This document shows, piece by piece, positions 12,474 through 23,404 of a stretch of 64,000 bases of DNA. This DNA comes from Metellina segmentata. Taxonomy: Eukaryota; Arthropoda; Arachnida; Araneae; Tetragnathidae. Where the stretch lies: NCBI GenBank assembly GCA_947359465.1, contig OX375881.1:121407967-121471966 (forward strand), written 5' to 3'. Position 1 is the first letter of the stretch, and each line of letters opens with the position of its first letter. The translations under genes and the position numbers were made by a program. The notes under the pieces are model-generated. The model did not search any database. It was not told the DNA's origin and was given only the letters and a program-made list of their open reading frames with translations.

Positions 12474-12617
12474 AACCCTAAAGGGGTTTGAACGAGATTT
12501 CATATCCATTAAAATCTGAAGAATTTATTTAATGATAAGATTTCTCGTCTTACAAGATCAGGTTAGTTTTCGAATAACGAGATACCTCGTCGAGAGACAA
12601 CCACCAGGAGGGTTAAA
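12474..12617. repeat. Palindrome-core element, complete short copy
   Basis: The left end TTAAACCCTAAAGGGGTTTG and right end AACCACCAGGAGGGTTAAA are roughly inverted. Between them are two or three units, including ATTTCTCGTCTTACAAGATC and AACGAGATACCTCGTCGAG. This is the shortest copy with both ends. Confidence 0.6.
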
Positions 12618-12729
12618 AAATTATACTTTGGTTGTCAAATGTCACTGTTGAATGGCGTACATTAGAAGACATATCCACGCCATCAGTGTCAAACGGCATA
12701 CGATCGAATCCAAGATGGATAAATGACTA

Positions 12730-13018
12730 TGTGCCCCTGCAACACGATTAGAATAGCAACATCGAATCCAAAAAATACCATCGTGTACAATGGTGACTGG
12801 TGCACGTTAAATCTGCTGCGGCCTCAAATATCCTCACTTTGGCGGTGGGTGGAAGTTCGGAGTTTAGGGTGCCAGCTCAGGCGTTACCTACTAATCTAAC
12901 TGTGGTTCAAAATGACGTGGTGTTGTTCTCGGATCTTTCGCTTCGGGGATGGATCCCGGACCCTCGCCAATAGCCCGCTGTTTTTCTCCAGTATGACTTT
13001 AATTGAAATACCTACCGA
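12730..13018 (+). repeat. SINE-A copy
   Basis: The B-box-like region is degraded (CATCGAATCC). The body is clear: CTGGTGCACGTTAAATCTG, GTTCAAAATGACGTGGTGTT and GGATCCCGGACCCTCGCCAA. Confidence 0.8.
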
Positions 13019-13653
13019 CAAATTACTGTACACGATGAGGTTAAATACACGCCTAATACATCAATCAATCTCCATGCTAATGTAAGAAGTATGTAACTTA
13101 TAATACACATAAGCGAAAGCGCGCTTGACCTAAATTATATATATGACTAGCAAAATACCCGACCTTACTCGGTTTGAATAGGTTTACTCTAGATTGAAGA
13201 GATAATCAAAATAAATAATGACTTACGTTTTTTGTAGAATAAAAATTTATTTTAACATCTTTCGCCATCTTTATATTTTCTACAACTTACTTTGGACACA
13301 AATCCTACACATGCATATCCATTCATGTAATACATTTCACATACATCGCACAATTGCTGTATGACAAAGCTACAAAATGACGAAAGGTGATACTAAGGTT
13401 ACTACTATAAAAGACGATTTATAGGAAGATTTGGAATTCCCTTTCTTAAGTTCTTTTCATGTTCAACTCAATTAATTAAAATTACGATTTACGGCGAGTG
13501 CTCTCGCACTCATAGTCAACAAAACAATATTTTTTTACTTGTGGCACTCTTGCCTCCGGTATGCGACATTGTGAAATTTTGTAATCTTCTAATGTCATTA
13601 CTACAACGAATTTTTTAATGTTTGAAAAAGTTCCAGTTTGGATTAATAAACAT
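13019..13653. other. No recognisable gene
   Basis: AT-rich sequence with no open frame of note. Confidence 0.4.
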
Positions 13654-13793
13654 TATTATTCTTTCAATAAAGGCATTATTCTTTAAATAACGGCATTATT
13701 CTTTAAATAACCGCATTATTCTATAAATAACGGCATTATTCTTTCAATAACGGCATTATTCTTTAAATAACGGCATTATTCTTTCAATAATGG
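13654..13793. repeat. 20-bp tandem repeat, 7 copies
   Basis: The unit GCATTATTCTTTAAATAACG is repeated seven times without gaps. The copies differ at one to three positions (CTTTCAATAA versus CTTTAAATAA). Confidence 0.9.
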
Positions 13794-14655
13794 TATTACA
13801 CTTAAAATTTACTGGAAATTTATACTGACTTACCTAATATTTTTAAGTCTAATACTTTGTGGTGCTGTTGCGTGTGATGAGAAGGAAAACACTTTTATTA
13901 AAATAATAAATATTTAAAACAGAAAACAGCGAAATAAAACAAAATAAAAGTTGTCAGAAAAAATTGTTCTAAAGATATTAATTTGTGATTCAATTTTATC
14001 TCTTGATCTCGCACAGTTGCCACAACTTACAACTAAAAGTGTACAAAATTTAGAAATGTGAAATTAATTCAGAGCGAAAGAACCAGAAAAAATATCACTG
14101 CTCGCGCGATCTTGTTCATTCTCGTTTCATTGAAAAATATCGTCTGTCCCAAATATTCTTAAATCGTTTTCATTGCGCAAAGAATAAAAATAAGACTTGA
14201 AATAAATGAAGTATCAGAGATGAAATTCCATAAAAAAAAATTTTTTTTTGAAGAATAATTACTTTTTCAGCAGTACTGGTAAAGCAATCGAAGTAATCGT
14301 AATATTCAATAGACGTTCCAATTTTTCCCAAACTACCAAATTATGGTTGATTTAAGTATACTTACTCAGGTGTTTTAGCATGAAACTCAACTAAATATCA
14401 CAATAAAGAAATGTGTAATATTGCATTCACTAAACTAATAAATAGTGAATAAAATAAAATACAATGCAATCAAATATCTTGAATACAATGCATGTGATGT
14501 CTACACAAACACACAAACACAAAATCGAGCATAGAACAGAAAGACGGACAGACAGACTTTCGCAACCAATGCCACTCACTAAATGAAGATAAGTACTCAC
14601 TGTATGCAAATTTTCATGAAAATATCTTAAACCGCGTGGACGTGTATAGGGCACA

Positions 14656-14656
<1 letters not shown>
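13794..14656. other. No recognisable gene
   Basis: AT-rich sequence. A short GACGGACAGACAGAC run lies near 14545, close to the longer microsatellite that follows. Confidence 0.4.
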
Positions 14657-14689
<33 letters not shown>

Positions 14690-14702
14690 GGACAGACAGA
14701 CA
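14657..14702. repeat. (CAGA)n microsatellite
   Basis: About eleven CAGA units with one GGAC interruption. Confidence 0.95.
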
Positions 14703-14844
14703 CCAAACGAGAAAAAGACGGATTCGGCATCAGAAGAGTCCAAAACGGATAGAAAACTTGAAATGGGTCGAAAATATTGAATGTACAAACAAACACTCCA
14801 TTCTTATTTATATAGATTACAAGATAGAGAGTGAATTCGTAATT

Positions 14845-14998
14845 ATGTGGGAGCTGATGCACGTTAAATCTCCCATGGCCTTACATATCCTAACGGTGGT
14901 GAGGTGTGGAAGTTTAGAGAGTGGAGTGCAAGCTCAAGTGTTGTTCTCGTCATCTGTCAACATTACGAGACGTTGTCGTCGTCTTTCCCTAGGCTCTT
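14845..14998 (+). repeat. SINE-A body fragment
   Basis: GATGCACGTTAAATCTCC, GGTGTGGAAGTTTAGAGAGT and CTCAAGTGTTGTTCTCGTC match the body. Head and tail are missing. Confidence 0.7.
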
Positions 14999-15149
14999 TA
15001 GTCACTTGAGTGCCGTTCTGCCACGAATCGATTTCGACTGAATGCTGGCAGTAAATATCCCACCGGTGATGAGAGGAAGAAAGCACTTGAGGAACTTCCG
15101 AGGAGACAAGAAAAATAATTTTCTGTATTTAGTTATATTGTGCGCAATA

Positions 15150-16696
15150 TTCCAACAATGTTAGTATTGCAAGCTTTAGTGTTAGTTAAGACATTGATAA
15201 GAGTGGCGAACCATACACAGACGATGAATATACCAACAGTTGTTTTATAAATGCACCCAAAGAGCTATTCCAGGATTTTAAGAACATGGCAGAAATTCTT
15301 TCAAAAATTAAAAAGTTGCCACTGTTTTCTAAAGCAGTAAAAGACAGAACCGTCATCAAAATGTCTTCGAATATTACCAATCAGATCTTAAATTGGTTTC
15401 AGCTATATCAATAGCTGTTGACGAATCTTGTGACATAAATGACACAGCGCAAGTTTCACTTTTTGTTCGATTTATTTCGTCTTCGGGTCCTAAAGAAGAA
15501 CTTTTAGGATTATTGCCACTGAAAGTTCAAACACGAGATGAGGATCTTGCAAATGCTGTCATTGAATGCATGGAGAAACATCATATTCCACTCGATAAAA
15601 TTGTTTCAATTTTGACAGATGGGGTAAGAAGTATGGTCGGAGTGAGAAAAGGTTTTGTTTCCATTATGAAGGAAAAAATTAATCTCAAGATACTTGTTTA
15701 CTATTTCATCAATCATCAAAAGCGCTTTGTGCGGAGACATTTCAAGAAAAAAAATTTGCAATGTTATGGAATTATCAAGATTGTCAACACAATTGTAGCT
15801 AAAGCTATTTATCATCGCCAATTTAAAGAATTTTTATTTGAAATAGAGAGTGAATTCGCAGATCTCTTCTGCTCAGTATTAAGGTGCGTTGGCTTCGAAG
15901 AGGAAACGTTTTAAAACGTTCTTCGATTCCTTATTATTTGAAATTAAAGCATTTCTCTCTGAAAAGGGTATTTACTATCTTGAAATAACGGACGATCAGA
16001 GGATTCAAATATTTTTTTGCAAGGTAGATTTTACGTCTTATCGAAATAATCTTAATAGTAAACTACAAGGGAAAGGAAACACAGTTTTTTCGATGTTGAA
16101 AAAAGTCATGTCATTCAAAACCAAAGTATCCCTTTTTGCTCGAGATTTTGAAAGAGAAATATTAATTCATTTTCCTAGCCTGTTGAGAAACATCGCAAAA
16201 GAAAATAACTCGGTAATTGATATTTACTATTTCAAATATGTGGGAATCATTTATTAAAAAACCTCTCAATACTGACGTAACACATTTGAATTTTTCTCCC
16301 TTTAATATTAACTTTGGCGGTTTTGAAATGCAATTACTGGTGTTAAGTTGTTCCTTAACACCAGTAATTGCATTTCAAAACCGCCAATGAATTATGGAAC
16401 TCCAAATTGAATGCCTTAATGCTGATATGGAAAAACTGGAGAAAAATAAACATGATCTTAGTTCACAGAAAAAGTTGTCTCCTTTGAAAGACCTGAAGAA
16501 AGAAGACATGATCATTTTCAGCACCTGGAATAGTATTCCTGACTCATATGATCAGTTAAAAAAACTAGCATTTGTTGTTCTCTTACACTATGGCTATACA
16601 TATTCATGCGAACAATCTTTTTCAAGCATGAACCTTATCAAAAGTAAATTGAGATATCGTCTTATTGACGAGAACCTGAAATCCTGCTTGAAATAA
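15150..16696 (+). pseudogene. hAT transposase pseudogene (GTF2IRD2/EPM2AIP1-like)
   Basis: Consecutive frames keep the order of a hAT transposase. First comes an N-terminal piece with SGEPYTDDE and KELFQDFKNMAEILSKI. The first acidic motif follows in SIAVDESCDINDTAQ, with FVRFISSSGPKEELLGLLPL after it. The second is ILTDGVRSMVGVRKGFV, then YHRQFKEFLFEIESE and KLQGKGNTVFSMLKKV. The C-terminal dimerisation region is LAFVVLLHYGYTYSCEQSFS to RLIDENLKSCLK. At least four frameshifts or stops break it (near 15400, 15905 and 16250). A perfect 34-bp hairpin (16314-16387) sits between the core and the C-terminal part. No terminal repeats were found. It is inactive. Confidence 0.88.
16314..16387. repeat. 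Perfect 34-bp inverted repeat with 6-nt loop
   Basis: Arms 16314-16347 and 16354-16387 are exactly complementary, separated by TTGTTC. The left arm starts TTGGCGGTTTTGAAATGC. It lies inside the hAT pseudogene and does not fit the coding alignment, so it was acquired by inverted duplication or insertion. Confidence 0.95.
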
Positions 16697-16993
16697 AAAA
16701 CAACAACATACAAATCTGACTTATCCAAGCTTTCCAAGAAAATTCAAAGTAATTGTTCACATTAAATGCGTGTTTCGTCATAATTTTATATTAATGTAAA
16801 AAATACTTTTTTTATCAGTAAATAAGATTATTATTATTTGATATATCGTTTTATTTAATGTTAGTAGCTAGTTTAAACAAACTCGTAAAAACTTGGTTCT
16901 TGAAAAGAAAGTTGATTCTCAAAAGAAATCTTAATCGTTGTATTTCTGATCTTTGGCCCATTTGGACTAATGCGTTTTACCAACCAATGTCCT

Positions 16994-17215
16994 AGGGGAT
17001 GGATCCCGGACCGTCACCGCAGACCAACCGATCTGGTGGTTAAGTAGTCTCTAGATTGGATGGTTCCTGGCTCGAATCCGAGTCATTGCGTGGATATTTG
17101 TAAGTATGGTGTAGAGGAGGCAGTTGCACCACCTTAAATCTGTCGTAGCCGAAAGGGTTGGTATGGAAGTTTGGAGTGTGCCGTCTCAGATGTTGCCTGT
17201 TATGTCCAACACTAC
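16994..17215 (+). repeat. SINE-A variant with second tRNA-like head
   Basis: A tail remnant (GGATCCCGGACCGTCACC) precedes a different head: ACCAACCGATCTGGTGGTTA as A-box region, and GGTTCCTGGCTCGAATCC as B-box region. The ordinary SINE-A body then follows (CCTTAAATCTGTCGTAGCC, TGGAAGTTTGGAGTG). Confidence 0.75.
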
Positions 17216-17937
17216 AACCCAGCCTACACAATGAGTTAGAAAACCAGCCTCACTATCGAAAACGTCCTTCATGACGTCAGCAGCGTCTGACGAAGCAAAT
17301 AACATCTCGCGAAAAACGACCACTCGCTCTATGAACTTTTCCCCTTTGAACTCATGTAGGCGCGTGCCTTTGCGTGACCTCCGGGCCAATCCAACTATGG
17401 AGCCGAGTTGATAAGTATTAATCTATTTTTCTCTGCTGATTATAGATGGTGTATTTATTGGACGAAATGTCCCAACACCACTCTTACAAAATTCGGCGTG
17501 GCTCTTATCTTTCTCCGCCGTTAATTTTAGCCCTAATTTCCCTTTAGCCATTTTTTTTCCTTTCTTTAAGTACTAGTTCTAATTTGCTAATTATGCATTT
17601 GTGTTTTCCCTTTGTAATGTAACGCATAGATGTGTCGTTCTTTTTTATTTCGTTAACAAACTTTCGTTATTGTTATTTAAACCAAGGCTTATCTTTTGTG
17701 TTTTTCAACAGTTCTCTTGGTGACATTTTATCACCCATATATATCATGTCTTACCTTAATTCTTCGTAATTAAGATATCGACATATCCTGACCTGTAATT
17801 CATGTACAGGGTTCAGTGAGGTTTTTCTCCGAAATTTGAAATACACTATACGACCAAAATTGGTTAAATTGTGGTCCTTAGTTTTCGAACCTTTCTCTTT
17901 TCATTTAATTTAATTGTATTATTAAAAAGGACACAAC
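17216..17937. other. No recognisable gene
   Basis: A 67-codon minus-strand frame (17186-17389) partly overlaps the SINE and has no recognisable domain. The rest is AT-rich with no named repeat. Confidence 0.35.
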
Positions 17938-18036
17938 ATTGCCGAGTGATGTTACCGTGGTTTAAAATTACACGGTGTTGTCCTCGGATCTTCATTAATA
18001 TCCCGTTGTGTTGCTGTAGTACGAAGTTAATTAAAC
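17938..18036 (+). repeat. SINE-A 3-prime fragment
   Basis: Matches include GTGGTTTAAAATTACACGGT, TTGTCCTCGGATCTTC and TTGTGTTGCTGTAGTACGA. A segment of the tail is deleted. Confidence 0.7.
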
Positions 18037-18874
18037 AATCACCAAACAAATTACCAAATTACCCTGACTGTCGCCAATAGTCCTTTGACGTTAACAATCT
18101 ACCTACCCGGAAACTAGCAAATATCAGAGTTGAAATTTGTACAAAGTTTGCAAACCTTTGCATAAATGTTCCTCATTGAAATAATTATGATCCTATTAAA
18201 CAGAGAGACAATTTCGCGCCCATCTTTTACTTTTAACCTTTGCAGTTCCCCGCTGAAGTGAATTGCTTACACGGGAACGCGTGATTGTTAAGATTATACA
18301 TGTTAAAGAACGGTAATAATGTTTAGTTCTCGGAGACAACTACACTTATAACAAAGAGAGAACGGAATGTATTAAGACAAATCCTGTCCAGATTCATGGT
18401 TAAAGACCCGTTAAGAGTTAAATGTAGCAGAATTAGAAGCGGAAGGCAACGTCTGAGGATAAAAAGGAAACAAACTCTTCATTATCTCACGCGATGAACG
18501 AATTAAATCTTTTGACATTCCGAAAGGCTGCACACTCGGAACAGCAATTCATGCATTCTGGACAAGGCAATGTTGTAAATACTGTACATGAATGAAATAG
18601 GTTTCATTGTTTGATGAAAGAAGTTGTGCGTAATATACTGAAACGTATTCAGAGAGGGGAGAACAGAAACCCTGAGGTCCCAGGTACACCCTCTCGAAAA
18701 GATACCTAACAATTAACAAAACTGACCAGATCGAAGGACAACAATCTTGCTCATAAAAATGCTCTATAATAATAAAAATGGGTGGATGTGAAGAACACAC
18801 ATAAAAAAAACGATTAAAATTTCAGAACAATTCAATGATTTATTTTAGAGTTTGACCGTTACGAAGGGAGGAAG
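18037..18874. other. No recognisable gene
   Basis: Two overlapping minus-strand open frames of 69 and 83 codons (18503-18800) show no domain. The part next to 18875 is probably the 3-prime noncoding end of the adjoining Tc1 remnant. Confidence 0.35.
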
Positions 18875-19467
18875 TCAATAAGGCGTTGGTTCACCTCTGG
18901 CCTGGATGCGTCACCCGGCGTGTCACAGACTGAAAATGTTCCCTTGTGGTGTCCTGCGGAATTTCTTGCCGTCTCCAACTGTCGGGTTAAAGGGTCAACA
19001 TTTCGAGATGGTTGCAATCGCCTTCCCATAACAACTCAAATCTGCTCTTTGGGAGAGAGATCAGGTCACCTAGCTAGCCAATGAAGTGATGGTAAAGTTT
19101 GAAGACAATTCATAGCAACACGTGCCAAGTGCGGCCGGGCATTATCATGTGCAAGGTGTCGCAAAAGGAACGGTAACACATCCGGTCGTAGAATGTAGTG
19201 CACGTGCCGCTGTGCTGTTAGTGTGCCAGATATGACTACCAAAGGGCTATCAAAGGAGATGGCCTCCCGGACCCTAACGCCCTGTTTTGTGCATATGTGG
19301 CGTGCGATAAGTAAGGTCAGGATCCCTATGCTGCCCTGGACGTCTTCGACACGTCTGTGATTGTCGTCAGGACAGTTGGAAACGGGACTCGTCACTAGAG
19401 ACTATACGTCTCCCGTCAGCGCCGTTCCAAGTGGATCGAGCTTGGCTCAACTCCTTCTTGGTGCGTC
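18875..19467 (-). pseudogene. Tc1-type transposase, 5-prime-truncated pseudogene
   Basis: The minus strand preserves the catalytic half of a Tc1 transposase of the type annotated Tcb1-like in spiders. WNGADGRRIVSSDESRFQL carries the first Asp. AISFDSPLVVISGTLTAQR, a frameshifted segment AHDNARPHLARVAMNC with the second Asp, and the C-terminal RIQARGEPTPY and stop follow. The N-terminal DNA-binding half is missing: recognisable sequence stops near 19467 at CRTKKELSQARS-like coding and meets an unrelated repeat. A stop and frameshifts occur after SDESRFQLS and around 19150. It is inactive. Confidence 0.85.
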
Positions 19468-19499
19468 GATTTTTTTTGTTATAGTGTGTGTGTCGTCAG

Positions 19500-19632
19500 T
19501 AGAAGAATACCGACCATATCTTGATATCGCCCTGATAAGGAGAAGTGATATCTTGATGTTAAAATGCGTCATTAAAAATATTGGTCAGATCTTGTTGGAC
19601 GAGATTTCTCGTCAAAACCACTTCTATATTTA
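19500..19632. repeat. Palindrome-core element copy
   Basis: It contains ATCTTGATATCGCCC, GGTCAGATCTTGTTGGACGA and a GAGATTTCTCGTC core. It ends in AAAACCACTTCTATATTTAAC, a diverged right terminus. Confidence 0.5.
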
Positions 19633-19734
19633 ACATTCTGAGCTTCATGATATTTGATAATCACGTGTCACTGCTTTTACTGCAATATGAACCCCACTTA
19701 ACCCGTATAATGACTAACGGCTTCTTCTGGGTAT

Positions 19735-20030
19735 TAATTGTAATTAACGTCTCATTGGAACACAACAGGCTCTTGGAGACTGTCTGGGGTCAAACCCGAA
19801 GGGAAGGATCTCAGGGCTGACCCTGTAATTTTGATTCACAGTCAAATGAAGAGGGTACACCCATGATGTCATCCAACTCTCCAAACTTCCACGTCACGCC
19901 AACCTGAGAGATTTGGACACCACTACATATTTAACATGCACCAAATCCCCTTTGTACACAACGGTCTTTGAATGGGTTTGATCTCCGGTTGCTAATTTGT
20001 AACCCTGCTTACGAGACAACCACAGCCCTA
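19735..20030 (-). repeat. SINE-A, near full-length copy
   Basis: From the tail (TTGTAATTAACGTCTCATTG) through the body (AACTTCCACGTCACGCC, ATTTAACATGCACC) to the head (CGGTTGCTAATTTGTAACCC, read on the minus strand). Confidence 0.8.
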
Positions 20031-20664
20031 AACGTATTGGTATTTTCTTGAAGTGAAACATATCATTTAACATTTCACCTGTAACGTGGTAATTTCACAG
20101 TCAATTTACCTGTTTAAATTGTTTAAAACTTTCCCCTTGAAGCGAAATTCTAAATCACCCCATGAGAACACAAGGGCTTGGCACATTTAATTTGGACAAA
20201 GATCTCGGAATACCCGAAGCCCTACTATTGGTTCCATTACGATTCTCATGAACCCCTACAGGTGCCGGATCAGAGATTGAATCTCGGCGTAGTGAAGCTC
20301 ATCTGCTTTTGTCACGGATATCGACGATGCAGCAGAGCTCAGTGGTCCTGATCGATTACACGGGATCCTTCGAGATGATACGCGCTAATAGCATCGTCTC
20401 TATACTGATCCCCAATGTATGGTTACATATATCATAATACCTGACTGAAATTGAAGATCTTTGCAAAGCACGAAATTGAGGCTAATCCGCAAGTGATCTG
20501 TTGGTTGATTTGTTTAAGTTATTAGGATATACATCAGTCCAAGATGTTGGGTAAGTCCTATTGAGGTATGGATTGTCATCTATGGATCACATTTGGATAC
20601 CCAAGGGAAAATTTGACCACATCCTACTCCTTAAGGGACAAGCTAACCCTGATGGGAATATATC
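20031..20664. other. No recognisable gene
   Basis: No open frame or named repeat; moderately diverse composition. Confidence 0.4.
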
Positions 20665-20884
20665 GGATTAGCAAACGGGGGCTGCGAGTTCGAGAACTCA
20701 ATCTAAGAAAAGAATGCTCTGAACGTGTGGAATCGTACACTTTAAATCTCTTGCGGTCAACAATTTCCTCACATTGGCTTGGTGTGGGAGTTTGGAAAGA
20801 AGGAAGAGGGATGCTAGCTCATTTCTTAACCTCGACATCAGACTGTGGTTCAAAAACACGAGGTGCTCTCCTCGGACTGGAACG
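20665..20884 (+). repeat. SINE-A, 3-prime-truncated copy
   Basis: GATTAGCAAACGGGGGCTGC and a B-box-like GAGTTCGAGAACTC start the copy. It stops at TCCTCGGACTGG, 40 bases before the DD41D element. Confidence 0.75.
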
Positions 20885-20925
20885 CCATTAGTCCAAGATG
20901 TTGAGCAAACCCTATGATACCTGTA

Positions 20926-21049
20926 TACAGGGTGGTCCCGAATTCATGGTACAAACTTTAATGGTAGGTACAGGACATTGTAACAATGATTTATTGTATA
21001 GGAATGTATAGTCGCAAGTGACGCGGTGAGGCGTAAACAGGGGAAATAA
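20926..21049 (+). repeat. Left terminal inverted repeat of DD41D element
   Basis: Matches the reverse complement of 22309-22432 over 124 bases except one position (GAGGCGT here, GAGGCGA in the other). Confidence 0.95.
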
Positions 21050-21176
21050 AAGGAAAGAGAAATGGAGTGATCGGTTGGTATCATTGCCGGTAGAGGGCAG
21101 TAGATGTCTAGCCGCTGTTGAACATGATGCATCGCAGTAGGGAAAATCGCCATTCACAATTGTGCTGCCGTAGACG

Positions 21177-22253
21177 ATGGGTGACTTTACGTATGCAGAA
21201 AAAGCAGACATGCATTACATGTACGGCCGTGCAAATGGTAACGGCAGAGCTGCGTTACGAATGTATCGCGCGGAGTATCCTGATCGACGAATGCCGGATC
21301 ATAGAATTTTTCAACGGTTACATCGTCAACTTTGTGAAACAGGTGCGTTCGACGTCAACAGACATGGCGCTGGTCGAGTAAGAGCTGTACGCACTCCAAG
21401 GCTGGAAGAAAGCATCTTGAACATTGTGGCTGATAGACCCGAGTCAAGCACAAGAACTGTTGCGCGTGACGTAGGTGTGAGTCATCAGACTGTATGCAGA
21501 GTGTTAAACGAAAATCGCTTACACCCCTTCCATTTTCAGAAAGTACAAGCATTGAATCCGGCAGATTATCCTCGCCGCGTGAACTTCTGCCTGTGGGTGA
21601 TGCAGCAATGTGCGTTGCAGCCGGATTTCGTAGATTATGTGCTATTTACAGATGAAGCGACATTTTCACGCGAGGGTGTCTTTAATGCGCACAATTCCCA
21701 TGTGTGGGCAACCGATAATCCACATGCAACGCGTCGACATGCGTTTCAACAACGTTTCAGTATTAATGTGTGGGCTGGTATTGTGAACGACTTTTTGATT
21801 GGCCCATACTTACTACCCACGCGGCTCACTGGCGGAAGCTATCTTATTTTTCTGAAAGAAGTGTTACCACAACTGCTGCATGATGTTCCGATCGCCATTC
21901 GTAACCGCATGTGGTTTCAGCACGATGGGGCGCCAGCACACTTCAGCATTGATGTACGGAATTACCTGAATGCCACGTTTGGTACTCGATGGATTGGGCG
22001 TGGTGGACCAGTCCCTTGGCCACCCCGATCTCCCGATTTATCGAGCCTCGATTACTTTTTATGGGGACATCTAAAGCATCTTGTTTATGAGACTCCAGTT
22101 GACTCAGATGAGGATCTCGTCGCTCGCTTATCTGTAGCTGCTGCAGGTGTGCGTGAAATACCAGGCATCTTTGAACGTGTACGCCAATCGCTCCACCGAC
22201 GCTGTCAAGCATGTATCGATACTGGTGGACGCAATTTTGAACAATTACTGTAA
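21177..22253 (+). CDS. Tc1/mariner-superfamily transposase (DD41D), intact
   Basis: A 358-residue protein that would cut and paste the surrounding element in the nucleus. Residues 1-60 (MGDFTYAEKADMHYMYGRAN onward) match the N-terminal helix-turn-helix type known as DUF4817. Residues 75-115 form a second helix-turn-helix (STRTVARDVGVSHQTVCRVL). The DDE_3-type catalytic core follows with Asp159 in LFTDEATF, Asp250 in WFQHDGAPAHFS and Asp292 in PDLSSLDYFLWG. There are 41 residues between the last two, hence DD41D rather than the usual mariner DD34D. The conserved C-terminus ends GGRNFEQLL. No stop or frameshift is present. The ATG follows the left terminal repeat by 127 bases and is the first in frame with the DNA-binding domain. 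Activity cannot be judged from sequence alone. Confidence 0.95.
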   Translation: MGDFTYAEKADMHYMYGRANGNGRAALRMYRAEYPDRRMPDHRIFQRLHRQLCETGAFDVNRHGAGRVRAVRTPRLEESILNIVADRPESSTRTVARDVGVSHQTVCRVLNENRLHPFHFQKVQALNPADYPRRVNFCLWVMQQCALQPDFVDYVLFTDEATFSREGVFNAHNSHVWATDNPHATRRHAFQQRFSINVWAGIVNDFLIGPYLLPTRLTGGSYLIFLKEVLPQLLHDVPIAIRNRMWFQHDGAPAHFSIDVRNYLNATFGTRWIGRGGPVPWPPRSPDLSSLDYFLWGHLKHLVYETPVDSDEDLVARLSVAAAGVREIPGIFERVRQSLHRRCQACIDTGGRNFEQLL

Positions 22254-22279
22254 ACATGACACTTGTCAACAACGCTTTC

Positions 22280-22285
22280 AATAAA
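22280..22285 (+). promoter_or_regulatory. Polyadenylation signal AATAAA
   Basis: It lies 27 bases after the transposase stop codon and before the right terminal repeat, so the transcript can end inside the element. Confidence 0.6.
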
Positions 22286-22308
22286 ATCTTTGTTTTTCCT
22301 TTCGGCCG

Positions 22309-22432
22309 TTATTTCCCCTGTTTTCGCCTCACCGCGTCACTTGCGACTATACATTCCTATACAATAAATCATTGTTACAATGTCCTGTACCTACCATTAA
22401 AGTTTGTACCATGAATTCGGGACCACCCTGTA
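22309..22432 (-). repeat. Right terminal inverted repeat of DD41D element
   Basis: Inverted partner of 20926-21049, ending CCACCCTGTA before the flanking TA. Confidence 0.95.
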
Positions 22433-22434
22433 TA

Positions 22435-23189
22435 AGGTATGGTTTGCAATCAGATGATCATGTTTTTCTTCACAACTGCGACCTTTGTCTTAAAGTGGAT
22501 TCCGAACCATAACACATATCCTTGGATAAATCTTGATTTAAACCCAGAGCATGTTGTTTTGGTGGGATGATGTTTTGAAATTGTTACCGTCATCCCACCA
22601 ATCATTTGGTGGGATGATATTGGAAATTGAAATTGTCAATTTATTTGTCACCAAGTCTGACGGTTCGTTGATTGTAATTTTTTAATGCCATGAACACAAT
22701 ACAGACAACGTCACATAATACACAAACGAATACAATGGAAGTTTTACTGATTGAGGAGAGGAATAAACCCAGGGAGGATTGTCAAATACGGTGCTCATCC
22801 ATGCAAAGTATTATTTACACTTTACTGCTCATGTGCGGCAATGAGTAAAAGAGAGTCGACCGTAGATCTGTCGATCTTTGGAAAAGTTACAGAATCTTGT
22901 TAGAAAAAGGCTGCCGCACATAAAATTATCAAAGGTGAATGCCGTGGCTTGTTTAATCAAACTCGATAACACATTATCATTGTTGTTGCTTTTGGCAACG
23001 AACAGAATCTCCGCTAAAGATGCCAAATGTGGAAATAATTTACTCTACGTCAGTCTCTTAATTGAACTAATAGAGTCGTTCAATAGAACGTGACTCAAAT
23101 AGATACCTGGGGAGCGGGACTAAACTACCCTCCAACTTCTTCTTAATTGATGAGGCCGCGGTAGCCCTCTTGGAAGAGTAACGGTTGGT
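22435..23189. other. No recognisable gene; small inverted/direct repeat trio
   Basis: TTGGTGGGATGAT occurs near 22559 and again near 22605, with the inverted form CATCCCACCAA between them. Short overlapping open frames at 22829-23093 on both strands have no domain. Confidence 0.5.
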
Positions 23190-23403
23190 TGGCAGGTTGT
23201 GGGGTCTTCTGGTGCAAGGACCCTATCTGGCTAGACGTCACAAGACATAGAATATCTAGTGAGACAGGCACACGCAATAAAAGTTTTACCGCCACAGAAG
23301 AGAGAAATACACTCAGGGAGAAAGGCACCAGACAGGAATCGAACCTGCACCATCGAAAAACTCGAAGGTTACTAGCGCAGTGGGCATACCCACTGAGCCA
23401 CGA
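23190..23403 (-). repeat. SINE-B copy
   Basis: On the minus strand a tRNA-like head (about 23320-23403) carries GTGGCTCAGTGGGTATGCCC and the exact Pol III B-box consensus GGTTCGATTCC. The body contains TCTCTCTTCTGTGGCGG and ends near GGTCCTTGCACCAGAAG. The head is too degenerate in its stems to be a functional tRNA. Confidence 0.75.
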
Positions 23404-23404
23404 C

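Larger units (their letters stand above)
20926..22432 (+). mobile_element. DD41D mariner-like element, structurally intact
   Basis: A 1507-bp element bounded by TA at 20924-20925 and 22433-22434 (equivalently inside TATA on both sides). Its termini start TACAGGGTGGTCCCGAATTC and form inverted repeats of about 124 bp with one mismatch. The interior holds one uninterrupted transposase gene with a nearby polyadenylation signal. All parts needed for autonomous movement appear to be present. Near-identity of the two ends implies a young insertion. Confidence 0.93.

Noticed and set aside
13654..13793. CRISPR-like or regulatory array
   Set aside because: Plain 20-bp tandem repeat without spacers.
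21355..22281. Minus-strand frames of 65 and 112 codons inside the DD41D element
   Set aside because: Antisense shadows of the intact transposase.
23320..23403. tRNA gene on the minus strand
   Set aside because: It has good A and B boxes, but the stems do not pair well and it continues into the SINE-B body, so it is a SINE head.
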